Positions 17,377-27,261 of a stretch of DNA of 64,000 nt are shown one piece after another; the stretch's first letter is position 1; the number at the start of each line of letters is the position of its first letter. The stretch lies in contig JAIXWF010000015.1 of assembly GCA_027482185.1 (NCBI GenBank), positions 496,001 to 560,000 of the forward strand, read 5' to 3'. A program made the translations under genes and the position numbers. This DNA comes from Opitutaceae bacterium (GTDB lineage Bacteria; Verrucomicrobiota; Verrucomicrobiia; Opitutales; Opitutaceae). The notes under the pieces were generated by a model that was given only the letters and a program-made list of their open reading frames with translations, did no database searches and was not told the DNA's origin.

Positions 17377-18594
17377 ATGCCGTTGCCTGTCCCGTCTTCC
17401 CGCCGCGATTTCCTCCGCGCTGCCGCCGCCGGTTCCGTCCTCGCCGCCGCCGCCCCCGTCGTCTTCGCCGCGGAGCCTTCGCCCGGGCCAAAGATCCGCC
17501 TCGGCATCGTCGGCGGCCGCTTCGGCGCCACGTTCCAGTTCCACGAACATCCCGACTGCGTCGTCGAGGCCGTCAGCGACCTGCGCCCCGAACGCCGCGC
17601 CGCACTCCAGAAAACCTACCGCTGCGCCAAAGCCTACGATTCGCTCGCGCTGCTGCTGCAGGACCGCGCCGTCGACGCCGTCTTCCTCGCCACCCCTGCG
17701 CCCGACCACGCCGAACACACCCTCGCCGCCCTCAAGGCCGGCAAACACGTCCTCTGCGCCGTCCCGCTCGCCCTCACCCTCGACGATTGCCGCCGCGTCG
17801 CCGCCGCCGTCAAAGCCTCCGGCCTCACCTACATGATGGCCGAAACGAGTTGGTGGCAGCAGGCCACGATTTCCGCCCGGATTTTTTTCCAGGCCGGCAA
17901 ATTCGGCACGCTCTACCACACCGAATCGATGTACCACCACGCCGGGCTCGAGTCCCTGTGGTTCGAAAACGGGAAACCCACCTGGCGCCACGGCCTGCCG
18001 CCGATGCTCTACCCGACGCACTGCACCGCCCATCTCGTCGGCGTCACCGGCGAAAAACTCACGGCCGTTTCCTGCCAGGGCTGGGGCGACAACGACCCGC
18101 TCCTCCGCGGCAATCCCTACGGCAACCCGTTCTGGAACGAAACCGCCCAGTTCAAGACCGACCGCGGCCACACGCTCCAGGTCCAGGTCTGGTGGCGCGG
18201 CGCCCACCGCGGCGGCGAACGCGCCCGCTTCTACGGCGACAAGATGAGTTTCTTCTTCCCCGAACCCAACGGCCTCGGCGCCGTCATCGTGCGCCACGGC
18301 AAACAGACCGAAAAGGACAGCGGCGGCTTCGAGCGCGCCCTCCCGGGCTTCGAAAACTACGCGATCCCCGAATGGTGGGCCACCGATCTCCTGCCCGCGC
18401 CGCTCCGCCACCGCAGCGGCCACGAGGGCTCGCACACGTTCATCACCCACGAGTTCGTCGACTCCCTCGTCCGCCGCCGCCGCCCCGCCGTCGATCTCGC
18501 CGCCGCCCTCGCCTGCACCGTCCCCGGCATTGTCGCCCACGAATCGGCCCTGCGCGACGGCGAACGCCTCGCGATTCCCGATCTCGCCGGCTGA
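17377..18594 (+). CDS. TAT-exported Gfo/Idh/MocA oxidoreductase
   Basis: A 405-residue protein. The N-terminus SRRDFLRAAAAGSVLAAAAP is a twin-arginine signal, so the folded, cofactor-loaded enzyme is exported. The Rossmann part begins RLGIVGGRFG, with FLATPAPDHAEHTLAALKAG and GKHVLCAVPLA; the last has Val-Pro where many members have EKP, so the catalytic Lys is missing at that place. The C-terminal domain is the usual mixed sheet. Family members oxidise or epimerise sugars with NAD(P). It follows the DUF1080-cytochrome gene by 11 bases, consistent with a shared glycoside-oxidation role. Confidence 0.88.
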   Translation: MPLPVPSSRRDFLRAAAAGSVLAAAAPVVFAAEPSPGPKIRLGIVGGRFGATFQFHEHPDCVVEAVSDLRPERRAALQKTYRCAKAYDSLALLLQDRAVDAVFLATPAPDHAEHTLAALKAGKHVLCAVPLALTLDDCRRVAAAVKASGLTYMMAETSWWQQATISARIFFQAGKFGTLYHTESMYHHAGLESLWFENGKPTWRHGLPPMLYPTHCTAHLVGVTGEKLTAVSCQGWGDNDPLLRGNPYGNPFWNETAQFKTDRGHTLQVQVWWRGAHRGGERARFYGDKMSFFFPEPNGLGAVIVRHGKQTEKDSGGFERALPGFENYAIPEWWATDLLPAPLRHRSGHEGSHTFITHEFVDSLVRRRRPAVDLAAALACTVPGIVAHESALRDGERLAIPDLAG

Positions 18595-18644
18595 CGCACC
18601 GCCGCGGTTCCCCACTGCATCGTTATTCAAAGGACTTCGCGGTT

Positions 18645-18660
18645 GTAACTGATTCGTTAC
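18645..18660. promoter_or_regulatory. Inverted repeat GTAAC-N6-GTTAC upstream of the TonB receptor
   Basis: A perfect 5-bp dyad with a 6-base spacer in a locally AT-richer patch, 60 bases before the receptor start. It has the shape of an operator. No regulator can be named. Confidence 0.35.
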
Positions 18661-18683
18661 TCCCGCTGTTTGCCCTGCGTTGC

Positions 18684-18699
18684 TGGCACGGCGTTCGCT
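18684..18699 (+). promoter_or_regulatory. Sigma-54-like promoter candidate
   Basis: TGGCAC, five bases, then TCGCT: the -24 element is perfect and the -12 element differs from TTGCT by one base, with the required GG-N10-GC spacing. Transcription would start near 18710, leaving about 10 leader bases. In a GC-rich genome this may be chance. Confidence 0.35.
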
Positions 18700-18719
18700 C
18701 TGCCCGCGTCCCACACCAC

Positions 18720-21700
18720 ATGCCAAACCTACGCCTCCTCGCCGTCATCGGCAGCCTCGCTCTCCCCGGCCTGCTGCCCGCCGCCCCCGCGCCCGCCGCC
18801 GCCCCGGCCGCCGCCCGCGCCGCCGGCACCGTCACCGGCCGCGTCCTCAACGTCGGCACCGGCCAGTATTTGAACAACGCCCGCGTCACGCTCAAGGGCA
18901 CCAACCAGACCGTCTTCACCGACCGCGACGGCACCTACCGTCTCGTCGCCGTCCCCGCCGGCCCGCAAACCCTCGAGGTCTTCTTCACCGATCTCGATGC
19001 CCAGTCCGTCGCCGTCCAGGTCCCCGCCGGCGACACCGTCGAGCGCAACATCGAGCTCACCAGCCTCAGCCGCTACGGCAAGGACGCCTCCACCGTGAAG
19101 CTCGACGCCTTCGTCGTCTCCCAGCAGCGCGAGACCGACGCCGAGGCCATCGCCACCAACGAGCAACGCTTCGCCCCCAACATCAAGAACGTCCTCTCCA
19201 CCGACTCCCTCGGCGACGTCCTCGGCGGCTCCGTCGGCGAATTCATGAAGTTCCTCCCCGGTGTCACGGTCGAGAGCGACCTCGCCGACGTCTCCGGCGT
19301 TTCCATCCGCGGTATCGGCGGCGGCATGACGTCGATCACCAACGACGGCGCCCCCGCCTCCAACATCTGGACCACCGCCACCCGCTCCGTCGACGTGCGC
19401 TCCATGGCCCTCAACGACATCGCGCGCATGGAAGTCTCCAAGGTGCCGACGCCCGCCAATCCGTCCGACTCCCTCGCCGGCTCCATCAATCTCGTCAGCA
19501 AGAGCGCCTTCGAACGCAAGGGACGCCAACTCCGCTATTCGCTCAACCTCATCGGCAACCACGAGAACCTCGACCTGAAGAAGACGCCCCACTCCCACGG
19601 CGATAAACTCAATTACAAGATCCACCCCGGCGCCTCCCTCGACTTCACCTGGCCCGTCAACCGCCGCTTCGGCGTCGTCATCGCCGCCAACCACTCCCGC
19701 TCCTTCAACGAACAGCACCGCACGCTCCAGACCTGGTCCTCCATCGTCCCCCCGGGCAGCGCCGCCGGCACCCCGATCAATTACGCCAATCCCGTCCTCA
19801 GCTCCCTCGCCCTCCTCGACGGCCCCCGCGACCTCACCCGCAACACCCTCAGCGTGAAGGCAGATTGGAAGGTCACCGAAAACGGCGTGCTCACCGTCGG
19901 CCACGTCGCCAGCCGCACCGACACCCGCATCGGCTCCCTCACCTACACCTTCAACACGAGCACCACCGCCACGTCTTCCGTCGCCGGCGGCAATGCCCTC
20001 GCCTGGGACGGCAGCCGGACTCTCGGCGCCACCGGGCGCGGTTCCCTCAACAACAACGGCACCAACCAGCTCATCAACCAGATCTCCGACTCCAGCAACG
20101 TCGGCTACCGCTACGACAACGGCCGCTGGCGCGTCGAAACCGGCGTCAGCCGCTCCGCCTCCCAGATCAAACGCCGCTACTTCGACGCCGGCTTCTTCCT
20201 CCAGGCCAGCGCCATCCAGCGCGTCCCCGTCCGCATCAGCTTCCTCGACCTCGCCCCCGGCGCCGCCCTCCCCGGCCGCATCGAGGTCTTCGACAACAAC
20301 AACCAGCCCCTCGACTGGAACAACCCCGCCAATCTCCGCGGCAACACCGCCAACAACGCCAACCTCAACAACCGCAGCTACACCAACCAGGGCTTCCTCA
20401 ACGTCCGCCGCACCCTCGACTTCATGCCCGTCCCCACCGCCGTCCAGGCCGGCGTGCTCGAGAAACGCGTGATGCTCGACACCAACCTCCAGAACGAAAC
20501 CTGGACCTTCATGGGCCCCGACGGCCGCTCCGCCGCCACCGCCCCGATCGAGCCGTATCTCATGCAGCGATACAAGGACGTCGATACCGGCTACGGCCTG
20601 CCGAGCATCAACTGGATGTCCCCCAGCCGCGCCTTCCGCGCCTACCAGCTCAACCCGCTGCTCTACCAGCAGACCGACGCCCAGCGCGTCTCGGACCGCA
20701 ACTCCCACATCGATAACAACGAGAACATCAAGGAAACCGTCCAGGCCGCCTACCTGCAGGCCGACTCCCGCCTCTTCAACAGCCGCCTCCGCGTCCTCGG
20801 CGGCGTCCGTTTCGAGAAGACCGTCGACCGCGGCATCGGCGGCCTCGTCGACAGCGATCGCGTCTGGCAACGCAACGCCGACGGCTCCTTCGTCCGCAAC
20901 GCCGCCGGCCAGCGCGTCCGCCGCCCCGAAGCCGGCGCCGCCGGCTCCCTCGCCGAAAGTCTCCTGATCCGCGAGTACCGCGCCTCCTTCACGCAGAAGG
21001 AATACGACGGCTACTACCCGAGCCTCCACTTCACCTTCAACACCACCGAGAACTTCCTCCTCCGCGCCGCCTGGGCCAAGACCTACGGCCGCCCCAACTA
21101 CTCGGACATCATCCCGCGCACCGTCGCCAACACCAGCGCGACCGATCCCGACGAGGACGACGAACTCCAGCCCGGCCAGTACCGCGGCACGCTCAACATC
21201 CGCAATCCCGCCCTCATGCCGTGGACCGCCGACAACTTCGACCTCTCCGCCGAATACTACACCGACAACGGCGGCCTCATCAGCGCCGGCATCTTCCTCA
21301 AGGAACTGCGCAACTTCTTCGGCGACGCCTCCCGCCGCGCGACGCCCGAGCTTCTCGCCGAACTCGGCCTGCCCGACCGCTACCTCGACTGGAACATCAA
21401 CTCGAAGTTCAACTCCGGCGACGCCCGCATCACCGGCGCCGAGATCAATCTCCGGCAAAACCTTCGCCGCTTCGGCAAATGGGGCAGCTACTTCACCGTC
21501 TTCGCCAACGGCACGAAACTCGAACTCGACGGCAACCCCGGCGCCTCGTTCTCCAGCTTCATCCCGAAGAGCGCCAACTGGGGTTTCACCTTCGCGCCGA
21601 AACGCTTCACGTTCACCGCCCGTTGGAATTACCGCGGCCTCGACAAACGCCTCCCGCAGGCCGCCTACGGCCCCAATGGCTACGAGTACATCGAGGCCCG

Positions 21701-21890
21701 CACCGTCCTCGACGTGAACACCTCCTACCAGATCAACAAGGACCTGTCGTTCGTCGCCAGCGCGACCAACATCCTCAACGAGCCCTTCCGTTTCCTCCGC
21801 TACGGCGACCTCACGCCGTCCTACGCCCGCCTGTATGCGGAACAGGAATACGGCATCCAGCTCGCGATCGGTCTCCGCGGCTCCTTCTGA
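18720..21890 (+). CDS. TonB-dependent outer-membrane receptor with carboxypeptidase-like N-terminal domain
   Basis: A 1056-residue protein from the ATG at 18720. A signal peptide is followed by a CarboxypepD_reg-like domain (about 38-105; GRVLNVGTGQYLNNARVTLK). A plug domain follows (about 130-260; SVGEFMKFLPGVTVES, VSIRGIGGGMTSI). A beta-barrel runs to the C-terminal Phe (IGLRGSF). This is the receptor type expanded in Opitutaceae for import of oligosaccharides and siderophores. The substrate is not shown, but the upstream sugar-oxidising genes favour a carbohydrate. No SusD partner is adjacent. Confidence 0.92.
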   Translation: MPNLRLLAVIGSLALPGLLPAAPAPAAAPAAARAAGTVTGRVLNVGTGQYLNNARVTLKGTNQTVFTDRDGTYRLVAVPAGPQTLEVFFTDLDAQSVAVQVPAGDTVERNIELTSLSRYGKDASTVKLDAFVVSQQRETDAEAIATNEQRFAPNIKNVLSTDSLGDVLGGSVGEFMKFLPGVTVESDLADVSGVSIRGIGGGMTSITNDGAPASNIWTTATRSVDVRSMALNDIARMEVSKVPTPANPSDSLAGSINLVSKSAFERKGRQLRYSLNLIGNHENLDLKKTPHSHGDKLNYKIHPGASLDFTWPVNRRFGVVIAANHSRSFNEQHRTLQTWSSIVPPGSAAGTPINYANPVLSSLALLDGPRDLTRNTLSVKADWKVTENGVLTVGHVASRTDTRIGSLTYTFNTSTTATSSVAGGNALAWDGSRTLGATGRGSLNNNGTNQLINQISDSSNVGYRYDNGRWRVETGVSRSASQIKRRYFDAGFFLQASAIQRVPVRISFLDLAPGAALPGRIEVFDNNNQPLDWNNPANLRGNTANNANLNNRSYTNQGFLNVRRTLDFMPVPTAVQAGVLEKRVMLDTNLQNETWTFMGPDGRSAATAPIEPYLMQRYKDVDTGYGLPSINWMSPSRAFRAYQLNPLLYQQTDAQRVSDRNSHIDNNENIKETVQAAYLQADSRLFNSRLRVLGGVRFEKTVDRGIGGLVDSDRVWQRNADGSFVRNAAGQRVRRPEAGAAGSLAESLLIREYRASFTQKEYDGYYPSLHFTFNTTENFLLRAAWAKTYGRPNYSDIIPRTVANTSATDPDEDDELQPGQYRGTLNIRNPALMPWTADNFDLSAEYYTDNGGLISAGIFLKELRNFFGDASRRATPELLAELGLPDRYLDWNINSKFNSGDARITGAEINLRQNLRRFGKWGSYFTVFANGTKLELDGNPGASFSSFIPKSANWGFTFAPKRFTFTARWNYRGLDKRLPQAAYGPNGYEYIEARTVLDVNTSYQINKDLSFVASATNILNEPFRFLRYGDLTPSYARLYAEQEYGIQLAIGLRGSF

Positions 21891-21907
21891 TCCGCCGTGG
21901 CCCGGGC

Positions 21908-21970
21908 CTTCAGCCCGTGTCATTCCCCCGGCCGCCCCAGTAGCACGGCGCTTCAGCCCGTGTTATTCCC
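21908..21970. repeat. Direct repeat CTTCAGCCCGTGTYATTCCC, two copies
   Basis: Two 20-mers at 21908-21927 and 21951-21970 differ at one base, and both are followed by CCCCCGGCCG. The first also makes a small CGGGC/GCCCG stem. They lie between the receptor stop and its terminator. Confidence 0.6.
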
Positions 21971-21978
21971 CATCCCCC

Positions 21979-22009
21979 GGCCGCGCCCCCCAAAAGGCGC
22001 GGCCTTTTT
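21979..22009 (+). terminator. Intrinsic terminator of the TonB receptor
   Basis: GGCCGCGCC pairs perfectly with GGCGCGGCC over nine bases around a C/A loop and is followed by TTTTT. It separates the receptor from the next dehydrogenase gene. Confidence 0.88.
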
Positions 22010-22165
22010 CCGCCCACCCCTTCCCGCGCCTTCCTCCGTGCCCTCCGCGCCTCCGTGGTTCAACCTCCGCGCCCGCCCTCCCTTCTTGCGCCCCCTGCGC
22101 CTTTTTGCGGCCATCTCGTTTCTCCCCACCCCGCTTCTGCCCCGCCCCCGCCGTCGCCCTCCGTC

Positions 22166-25100
22166 ATGCCCCACCCCTCCCCCCGTCCCACCGCACCTGC
22201 CGCGCGCATCCTCTTCCTTTTCCGCACCCTCACTTTCACTTTCACCCTCACCTTCACTCTTACTTTCCCTTTCGCCTCCTCCGCCTTCGCCCAGCGCGGC
22301 GATGCTCCCGACGCGAAACCCCTCCCCGCCACCGAATCCCAACGCCGTTTCCACCTTCCCCCCGGTTTCGAAATCCAACTCGTCGCCGCCGAACCCGACC
22401 TCGAGAAACCCTTCAACGTCGCCTTCGACGCCGCCGGCCGCGTCTGGGTCACCGGCTCGAAAATCTACCCCTGGCCCGCCCGCCGCGACGCCCGCGGCGA
22501 CCTCATCGCCACCTTCGAGCAGCACTGGGGCGACACCGGCCTCGCCTTCCGCCCCACCGTCGCCCCGCCCGAACCGCCGGAGTCCGGCATCGACACGCTC
22601 CGCGTCCTCTCCGACTTCGATCCCGCCACCGGCCGCGCCCGCCGCTCCGTCGTCTTTGCCGACGGCCTCAACGTCCCCGTCGGCGTCCTGCCGCTGCCCC
22701 GCGCGCCCGGCGCGAAGGGCGACACCGTCCTCGTCTTTTCGATTCCCGCGATCTGGCGGCTGACGGACACCGACGGTGATGGCAAAGCGGATACGCGCGA
22801 GAAACTCTACGACGGCTTCGGTTTCAAGGACACCCACGGCATGTCGTCGAGCTACTGGCGCTGGTTCGACGGCTGGGTCTACGGCACCCACGGCTTCGCC
22901 AACGCCTCCGAGGTCACGGATCGCGCCGGCCGCACCGTCAAACTCACCTCCGGCAACACCTACCGCTTCCGCCCCGACGGCTCCGAGTTCCAGGTCTTCG
23001 TCCGCGGCCAGACCAATCCCTTCGGCCTCGCCTTCGACCCGCGCGGCGATCTCTACACCGCCGACTCCCACTCCAAACCCGTCTACCTCCTCGTCCCCGG
23101 CGGCTTCTACGAGGGCATCGGCAAAGAACACGACGGCCTCGGCTTCGGCCCCGCCATCACCGCCGACGACCACGGCTCCAGCGCCATCGCCGGTCTCGCC
23201 CATTATTCCGCCGCCCATTTCCCGCCCGAATTCCGCGACAATCTCTTCAACGGCAACCCCGTCACCCGCCGCCTCAACCGCACCCGCCTCGACTGGCGCG
23301 GCTCCACCCCGCAGGCCGCCCGCCAACCCGATTTCCTGGCCAGCGACGATCTGTCGTTCCGCCCCGTGCAGGTGAAACTCGGCCCCGACGGCGCCCTCTG
23401 GATCGCCGACTTCTGCAATCCCATCATCGGCCACTACGAGGTTCCGCTCACGCACCCCGGCCGCGACCGCACCCACGGCCGCATCTGGCGCATCGTCTGG
23501 CGCGGGCTCGACGGCTCCGTCCCCGCGCCCCGCCTGCCCGACCTCGCCGCCGAATCCACGGCGCAACTCGTCCGCCGCCTCGCCGATCCGAATCTCGTCG
23601 TCCGCTCCCTCGCCGCCGCCGAACTGCCTGTCCGGGCCGATGCCGCCGCCGCGATCCCGCTCCTGCGCCGCGCCGCCGCCGACCTCATCGCGGGCGCCGA
23701 CGCCTCTGCCGATCCCACCGCCGCCCTGCCGCTGCTCTTCACCCTCGAGCAACTCGGCGCGCCCGACGACGCCCTCCTCCGCCGGGCGCTCGAGCGCCCC
23801 GACAGCGCCGTCGCCCACGCCGCCCTCCGCGTCCTCGCCGCCCGCCCCGCCGCTCCCGCCGACCTAGAAGCGATCGTCGCCCGGCTCGTCGCCGGCTACC
23901 CCGGCCTCGGCTGGCGCCTCGCCGCCGACCTCCTGACGCGCCACCCGCAACCCTGGGCCCCGCCCGTCCTGCTCGGCCTGATCGGCCGTACGCCCGATTC
24001 GGATACGCTGCTCGCCTACGCCCTGCGCCTTGCGCTCAAGGCCCACGCGCTCGAAGCCGACGCCCGCACCCTTGCCCGCTGGACTGCCGGCAACAGCGCC
24101 GCCGCCGACCGTCTCGCCGAGATCTGCCTCGCCGTGCCGACCCCGGCCGCCGCGGCCTTCCTCCTCGGCTATCTCGAGAAAACCAAGGTCGCCGGCCCCC
24201 GCGCCGGCGACTTCGCCAAACACGCCGTGCAAAACGTCGCGCCCGACGCCCTCGCCACCGTCGAACCGCTCGCGGCTTCGCTCGAGCGCGCGCCCTATCC
24301 GCAACGTCTCGCCCTCGCCGAGGGTCTCGCCGCCGTCGCCGCCAAACCCGACCGCCCCCTGCCCGCCCCGCTCGTCACGTGGACAAGCACCGCGCTGCTC
24401 GCCGGCCTCGCCGGCCAGGAACCCGCGCTCGAACTCCGCGCCGTCAACGCCCTCCGCCCCCTCGCTTGGCCCGACAAGAACGCCCCGCTCCGCCGCCTCG
24501 CCGCCGCGTCCGCCACCCGCGAACCCAACCGCATCGCCGCCCTCCGCGCCCTCGATCCCGCCGACCCCGCCACCGAATCCGCCGTCGTCGAAGCCCTGCG
24601 CACGTCCTCGTCCAACGCCGTCCGCCGCGCCGCCGCCGAATTGCTCGGCCCCGCCGAACCCGGCCCCGCCGCGCGCGCCGCCCTCGCCGCCGCCTTCGGC
24701 AACGCCTCCGCCGATCTCGCCCTCAGCCTCGCGATCAGTCTCGCGAAATCCGACGCCGGCGCCGCCGACCTCCTCGACCTCGCCGCCGCCGGCAAGGTGC
24801 GCCCCGCCCTGCTCCGCCACCGCTACGTCGTGCAGGCCCTCGAAAAACGCCCCGCCGCCCTGCGCGCCCGCGCCGATGCGCTCACGCGGGCCCTCCCGCC
24901 CGAGGACGCGCGCCTCGACGCCGTCATCGCTCAGCGTCTCGGCGCCGCCGGCGCCCACAAGGCCGACCGCGCGCGCGGCGCCGCCGTCTTCGCCGCCCAC
25001 TGCGCCGCCTGTCACCGGTTTCAGGATACGGGCGGCAACCTCGGGCCGGGCCTCGACGGCACCTCCGCCCGCACCGTCGCCCGCCTGGTCGAGGATATCC

Positions 25101-25372
25101 TCGACCCGAGCCGTAACGTCGACCCCGCCTTCCGCCTCGGCACCGCGACATTGAAGAACGGCGAAACCCGCACCGGCATGAACCTCCGCCTCGACGGCGA
25201 CGCCTGGCGTTTCACCGACCCGGCCGACGCCCGCGAAATCGCGCTGCCCGCCGCCGAGGTCGCGACCGCCGCCGTCTCCGCCCTCTCGCCCATGCCCGCC
25301 GCCTTCGAAACGCTGCTCTCCGAGGCCGAGTTGTTCGACGTCATCGACTACCTGCGCCAGCCGCGCCCGTGA
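22166..25372 (+). CDS. Secreted PVC-type dehydrogenase - HEAT - cytochrome c protein
   Basis: A 1068-residue protein from the ATG at 22166. The signal peptide contains alternating Thr and Phe/Leu residues coded by ACTTTC-type hexamers. The propeller begins at about residue 50 (PPGFEIQLVAAEPDLEKPFN). It contains DTDGDGKADTREKLYDGFGF and GPDGALWIADFCNPIIGHYE. Ala-rich HEAT repeats fill about 450-920. A c-type haem site CAACH lies at 946-950, with GGNLGPGLDG following and a typical PVC C-terminal domain. It is a second, DUF1080-free version of the protein at 13.5 kb. It probably oxidises a sugar or alcohol in the periplasm; the substrate is unknown. Confidence 0.88.
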   Translation: MPHPSPRPTAPAARILFLFRTLTFTFTLTFTLTFPFASSAFAQRGDAPDAKPLPATESQRRFHLPPGFEIQLVAAEPDLEKPFNVAFDAAGRVWVTGSKIYPWPARRDARGDLIATFEQHWGDTGLAFRPTVAPPEPPESGIDTLRVLSDFDPATGRARRSVVFADGLNVPVGVLPLPRAPGAKGDTVLVFSIPAIWRLTDTDGDGKADTREKLYDGFGFKDTHGMSSSYWRWFDGWVYGTHGFANASEVTDRAGRTVKLTSGNTYRFRPDGSEFQVFVRGQTNPFGLAFDPRGDLYTADSHSKPVYLLVPGGFYEGIGKEHDGLGFGPAITADDHGSSAIAGLAHYSAAHFPPEFRDNLFNGNPVTRRLNRTRLDWRGSTPQAARQPDFLASDDLSFRPVQVKLGPDGALWIADFCNPIIGHYEVPLTHPGRDRTHGRIWRIVWRGLDGSVPAPRLPDLAAESTAQLVRRLADPNLVVRSLAAAELPVRADAAAAIPLLRRAAADLIAGADASADPTAALPLLFTLEQLGAPDDALLRRALERPDSAVAHAALRVLAARPAAPADLEAIVARLVAGYPGLGWRLAADLLTRHPQPWAPPVLLGLIGRTPDSDTLLAYALRLALKAHALEADARTLARWTAGNSAAADRLAEICLAVPTPAAAAFLLGYLEKTKVAGPRAGDFAKHAVQNVAPDALATVEPLAASLERAPYPQRLALAEGLAAVAAKPDRPLPAPLVTWTSTALLAGLAGQEPALELRAVNALRPLAWPDKNAPLRRLAAASATREPNRIAALRALDPADPATESAVVEALRTSSSNAVRRAAAELLGPAEPGPAARAALAAAFGNASADLALSLAISLAKSDAGAADLLDLAAAGKVRPALLRHRYVVQALEKRPAALRARADALTRALPPEDARLDAVIAQRLGAAGAHKADRARGAAVFAAHCAACHRFQDTGGNLGPGLDGTSARTVARLVEDILDPSRNVDPAFRLGTATLKNGETRTGMNLRLDGDAWRFTDPADAREIALPAAEVATAAVSALSPMPAAFETLLSEAELFDVIDYLRQPRP

Positions 25373-25428
25373 GAGCGTTTCCCTTTCCGGCCCGTTGACC
25401 GCGGGCGGCTCCGCTGCACGCTGCCGCG

Positions 25429-27150
25429 ATGCCCACTCCGCTTCGCGCCGCGTTTGCCTTCGCCGGCCTCGTCGCCGCCGTTTCCGTTTCCGCCCAGGTC
25501 GACCGCGTGACCGGGCGCGCGTTCGCCACGCGCTCCGAGGTCATCGCCGCCCACGGCATGGTCGCCACCAGCCAACCGCTCGCGACCCAGGTCGGCCTCG
25601 ACATCCTCAAGGCCGGCGGCTCCGCGGTCGACGCCGCCCTCGCCGCCAACGCCGCCCTCGGCCTCATGGAGCCCACCGGCTGCGGTATCGGCGGCGACCT
25701 CTTCGCCATCGTCTACGACGCGAAGACGAAAAAGCTCCACGGCCTCAACGCCTCCGGCCGCTCCCCGCGCGGCCTCAGCCGCGAGCAGCTGCTCGCCGAA
25801 CTCGCCAAACTCAACGCCAAGGTCATTCCCGCCCGCGGCGTGCTCCCCGTCTCCGTCCCCGGCGCCGTCGACGGTTGGTTCGAACTGCACGGCAAGTTCG
25901 GCAAACTGCCCATGGCCCAGGTCCTCGCGCCCGCCATCCGCTACGCCAAGGAAGGTTTTCCGGTCAGCGAACTGATCGCGTTCTACTGGGACCGCAGCGT
26001 GCCGATCCTCGGCAGCCAACCCGGCGGCTTCATGGCCACCTTCGCGCCCGGCGGCCGCGCGCCCCGCAAGGGCGAGCTCTTCCGCAATCCCGAACTCGCC
26101 GCGACGTACTCGCTGCTCGCCACCCAGGGCCGCAACGCCTTCTACCGCGGCGAAATCGCCGCCAAGATCGACGCCTTCTTCGCCGCGAACGGCGGCTACC
26201 TGCGGAAGGTCGATTTCGAAACGCACACCTCCACCTGGATCGAACCCGTCTCGGTCAACTACCGCGGTTACGACGTCTACGAACTCCCGCCCAACGGCCA
26301 AGGCATCGCCGCCCTCCAGATGCTCAACATCCTCGAGGGCTTCGACCTGAAGCGCATGGGCTTCAACTCGCCCGACGCCCTCCACGTCATGATCGAGGCC
26401 AAGAAACTCGCCTTCGAGGACCGCGCCAAATTCTACGCCGACCCCGATTTCTCCAAGAGCCCTCTCGCCGGCCTGCTCTCCAAGAAATACGCCGCCGACC
26501 GCCGCGCCCTCATCAAAATGGAACGCGCCGCCAAGACCTACGATGCCGGCAACCCCGCGCTCCAGGACGGCGACACGATCTACCTCACGACCGCCGACGC
26601 CGAGGGCAACATGGTCTCCCTCATCCAAAGCAACTACCGCGGCATGGGCAGCGGCATCGTCGTGCCCGGCCTCGGCTTCGGTTTCCAGAACCGCGGCGAG
26701 ATGTTCACCCTCGAGCCCGGCCACGCCAACGACTACGCCCCCGGCAAGCGCCCCTTCCACACCATCATCCCCGCCTTCATCATGAAGGACGGCAAACCGT
26801 GGGTCAGCTTCGGCCTCATGGGCGGCGCCATGCAGCCCCAGGGCCACGTCCAGATCGTCGTCAACCTCATCGACTTCGGCATGAACCTCCAGGAAGCCGG
26901 CGACGCCGCCCGCTGGCAGCACGACGGCTCCACCGACTACGACACCCCGAAAATGACCACCGGCGGCTTCGTCTACCTTGAAACCGGCGTGCCTTGGGAA
27001 ACCCAAGCCGAACTCCGCCGCCGCGGCCACGACCTCCGCGTCGATCTGGGCGGCTTCGGCGGTTACCAAGCGATCCGTTGGGATGACGCCAACCGCGTCT
27101 ACTTGGGCGCCAGCGAAAGCCGCAAGGACGGTCAGGCCGGCGGCTGGTAG
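25429..27150 (+). CDS. Gamma-glutamyltransferase family protein
   Basis: A 573-residue Ntn-hydrolase proenzyme with a short signal peptide (AFAGLVAAVSVSAQ). The large-subunit start (ATSQPLATQVGLDILKAGGS, EPTGCGIGGD) is canonical. Self-cleavage should occur before Thr383 in GDTIYLTTAD, where alignment of the following GN puts the nucleophile. The rest forms the small subunit, with GSGIVVPGLGFGFQNRGE and GLMGGAMQPQGHVQ. The enzyme transfers or hydrolyses gamma-glutamyl groups of glutathione-like substrates, or in YwrD-like members acts on acylated amides. It is periplasmic. No operon partner. Confidence 0.92.
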   Translation: MPTPLRAAFAFAGLVAAVSVSAQVDRVTGRAFATRSEVIAAHGMVATSQPLATQVGLDILKAGGSAVDAALAANAALGLMEPTGCGIGGDLFAIVYDAKTKKLHGLNASGRSPRGLSREQLLAELAKLNAKVIPARGVLPVSVPGAVDGWFELHGKFGKLPMAQVLAPAIRYAKEGFPVSELIAFYWDRSVPILGSQPGGFMATFAPGGRAPRKGELFRNPELAATYSLLATQGRNAFYRGEIAAKIDAFFAANGGYLRKVDFETHTSTWIEPVSVNYRGYDVYELPPNGQGIAALQMLNILEGFDLKRMGFNSPDALHVMIEAKKLAFEDRAKFYADPDFSKSPLAGLLSKKYAADRRALIKMERAAKTYDAGNPALQDGDTIYLTTADAEGNMVSLIQSNYRGMGSGIVVPGLGFGFQNRGEMFTLEPGHANDYAPGKRPFHTIIPAFIMKDGKPWVSFGLMGGAMQPQGHVQIVVNLIDFGMNLQEAGDAARWQHDGSTDYDTPKMTTGGFVYLETGVPWETQAELRRRGHDLRVDLGGFGGYQAIRWDDANRVYLGASESRKDGQAGGW

Positions 27151-27261
27151 GCCCGAAAGCGTCGGAAAGGTTTACGTTTTGACCATCCCGACAAATCCGC
27201 CGAAATACGATAAAAGTTTAAGTTACTGTAATCGATCGACTAACAATATTGGACCGCTTCG

